Origin: Planctomycetota bacterium
GTDB taxonomy: Bacteria; Planctomycetota; UBA1135; UBA2386
Assembly: GCA_016713175.1 (NCBI GenBank)
Contig: JADJPQ010000030.1
Location: 1 to 64,000, forward strand
DNA length: 64,000 nt
Reading direction: 5' to 3'
In this document: piece after piece, positions 62,676 through 64,000 of the stretch
Numbering within the stretch: the stretch's first letter is position 1
Layout: every line of letters starts with the position of its first letter
Notes under the pieces: model-generated
The model's database searches: none
What the model saw: the letters and a program-made list of their open reading frames with translations, nothing else
Told to the model about the DNA's origin: nothing
Made by a program: the position numbers and the translations under genes

Positions 62676-64000
62676 ATGAAGGTCGCGCTGTGCCAGATCG
62701 ACTCGACGGTCGGTGACTTCACCGGCAACGCCCGGCGGATCGTCGAGTTCGCGGCCAGGGCGCACAAGCAGGGCGCGCAGCTGGCGGTGTTCCCCGAACT
62801 GGCGATCTGTGGCTATCCACCCGAGGACCTGCTGGTCCGACCCGGGTTCCTGGCCGCGCACGATCGCGCGCTGCAGGAGCTGGCGGCGCACGTGCCGCCG
62901 GATCTGTGCGTTCTGCTCGGCTGCCTGGAACCCAATCCCGACGCCGCCACGCGCGGCGGTCGGCCGCTGTTCAACGCGGTCGCGCGGCTCGAGGACGGTC
63001 TGGTGCAGATCGTCGCGCGCAAGAGCCTGTTGCCGACCTACGACGTGTTCGACGAATCGCGCTACTTCGAACCGTGGCAGCGACCGCAGGAGAACGTCAT
63101 CACCGTCGCCGGTCGTCGCGTCGGCATGGTCGTGTGCGAAGACGGTTGGAACGACGCGCAGTTCTTCGCCAGGCGGATCTACCAGATCGATCCGGTCGAG
63201 TGTGTCGTCAAGGCCGGTGCGCAGCTGGTCGTCAATCTCAGTGCGTCGCCGTGGTCGGTCGGCAAGGAGCGTTTCCGCCACAAGATGGTGCAGGCCGCGT
63301 CCGAACGGCACCAGGTGCCGATGCTGTACGTCAACCTGGTCGGCGGCAACGTCGAGCTGCAGTTCGACGGCGGCTCGCTGGCGGTCAAGCCTGGCGGCGT
63401 CGCGTTCCAGCCGGTGCTGTTCGACGAAGCGCTGGTCGTCGTCGACACCGAGGCGCCGTGGACGCAGGTGCCGCGCGAACTCGGCAAGGAACAACTGCAC
63501 CACGATGCGCTGGTGCAGGGCCTCGGCGACTACGCGCGCAAATTCGGCTTTCCGAAGGCGGTGATCGGGCTGTCCGGCGGCATCGATTCGGCGGTCGTGG
63601 CGGCGCTGGCGGTCGATGCGCTCGGCGCCGCCAATGTCGTCGGCATCGGCATGCCGTCGCGCTACAGCAGCCAGCACAGCATCGACGATGCGCGGGCGCT
63701 GGCACAGAAGCTCGGCATGCCGTTCCATCTGCTGCCGATCGCGCCGCTGCAGGACAGCTACGCGCAGGTGCTGCGGCCGGTGTTCGGCGACGGCCCGCCG
63801 GGGCTGGCCGAGGAGAACCTGCAGGCGCGGATGCGCGGCGCGCTGCTGATGGCGTTCGCCAACAAGCATGGTCATCTGCTCTTGACCACCGGCAACAAGA
63901 GCGAATGCGCGGTCGGCTACTGCACGTTGTACGGCGACACCTGCGGCGCGCTGGCGCCGATCGCCGATCTGTGGAAGACCGAGGTGTGGGCGCTGGCGCG
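62676..64000 (+). CDS. nadE: glutamine-dependent NAD+ synthetase (3' end outside window)
   Basis: About 441 residues are visible; the frame is open at the right edge. The N-terminal amidase (nitrilase fold) has its Glu in 'AVFPELAICGYPPED', Lys in 'VARKSLLPTYDVFDE' and Cys in 'VGMVVCEDGWND'. The C-terminal synthetase has the P-loop 'VIGLSGGIDSAVVAALAVDA' and 'LLLTTGNKSECAVGYCTLYG'. It uses glutamine-derived ammonia to turn nicotinic acid adenine dinucleotide into NAD+. Full-length members are about 550 residues. The start ATG lies four bases after ispH. Confidence 0.95.
   Translation, partial: MKVALCQIDSTVGDFTGNARRIVEFAARAHKQGAQLAVFPELAICGYPPEDLLVRPGFLAAHDRALQELAAHVPPDLCVLLGCLEPNPDAATRGGRPLFNAVARLEDGLVQIVARKSLLPTYDVFDESRYFEPWQRPQENVITVAGRRVGMVVCEDGWNDAQFFARRIYQIDPVECVVKAGAQLVVNLSASPWSVGKERFRHKMVQAASERHQVPMLYVNLVGGNVELQFDGGSLAVKPGGVAFQPVLFDEALVVVDTEAPWTQVPRELGKEQLHHDALVQGLGDYARKFGFPKAVIGLSGGIDSAVVAALAVDALGAANVVGIGMPSRYSSQHSIDDARALAQKLGMPFHLLPIAPLQDSYAQVLRPVFGDGPPGLAEENLQARMRGALLMAFANKHGHLLLTTGNKSECAVGYCTLYGDTCGALAPIADLWKTEVWALA

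Noticed and set aside
59988..63875. 1295-codon open frame on the - strand
   Set aside because: It lies antisense to ispH, nadE and the 60492 gene, is rich in Arg/His/Gln, and shows no domain. Only its last part (60323-59988) coincides with a real start and was used for the frameshifted membrane protein.

Overview
This 64 kb window is high-GC chromosomal DNA from a bacterium that is most likely a planctomycete. That is an inference from gene content, not a proven placement. The pointers are large secreted kelch-like proteins sharing a C-terminal module, an ECF sigma factor fused to a membrane segment and carboxypeptidase-regulatory-like repeats, a DUF1570-type TPR protein with a redoxin tail, and an outer-membrane export system. 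No rRNA, tRNA or CRISPR array was found.

Positions 1-14.75 kb hold a surface-polysaccharide locus. It contains a Wzm/Wzt-type ABC exporter whose ATPase carries a C-terminal glycan-recognition domain, at least five glycosyltransferase-like proteins, three SAM methyltransferases (one cut by the left edge), and a frameshifted polysaccharide pyruvyl transferase. Two large fusion proteins share a GxGPT-type domain. Most of the + strand genes overlap by 1-4 bases. Two related glycosyltransferase genes face them on the - strand.

Positions 15.6-19.65 kb are clearly foreign. Three or four attC-like recombination sites separate small, same-strand genes: a CBS+HEPN protein, a STAS/HATPase protein and a VOC-fold protein. 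This is the structure of an integron gene-cassette array, but no integrase lies in the window. An 861 bp IS5-family (IS427-like) element with a probable programmed frameshift sits inside one attC core.

Positions 19.7-31.4 kb mix housekeeping and lineage-specific genes. They include an RsuA/RluB-type pseudouridine synthase whose 3' end has been duplicated around a decayed MntA/HepT toxin-antitoxin pair. They also include a thioredoxin-like protein with an in-frame TGA at the predicted catalytic cysteine followed by a hairpin (a selenocysteine candidate), a YfhO-type membrane protein, and the sigma-factor fusion.

Positions 31.4-37.8 kb hold a TetR regulator and a complete RND efflux operon (adaptor, pump, outer-membrane factor). 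Matching palindromic operators lie upstream of both the regulator and the pump genes. Positions 37.9-42.2 kb hold a DMT transporter, an enoyl-CoA hydratase, an M28 peptidase and a secreted protein. Positions 42.2-49.1 kb hold a - strand operon: D-threonine-aldolase-like enzyme, TPR protein, MoxR ATPase, DUF58, transglutaminase, S41-type protease.

Positions 49.1-64 kb hold a DUF84 NTPase, two kelch-type secreted proteins, a mutarotase, a LAB_N membrane protein, a DUF3750 lipoprotein, the TPR/DUF1570/redoxin protein, a frameshifted membrane protein, a third secreted protein with the same C-terminal module, ispH, and the start of glutamine-dependent NAD synthetase, which runs off the right edge.
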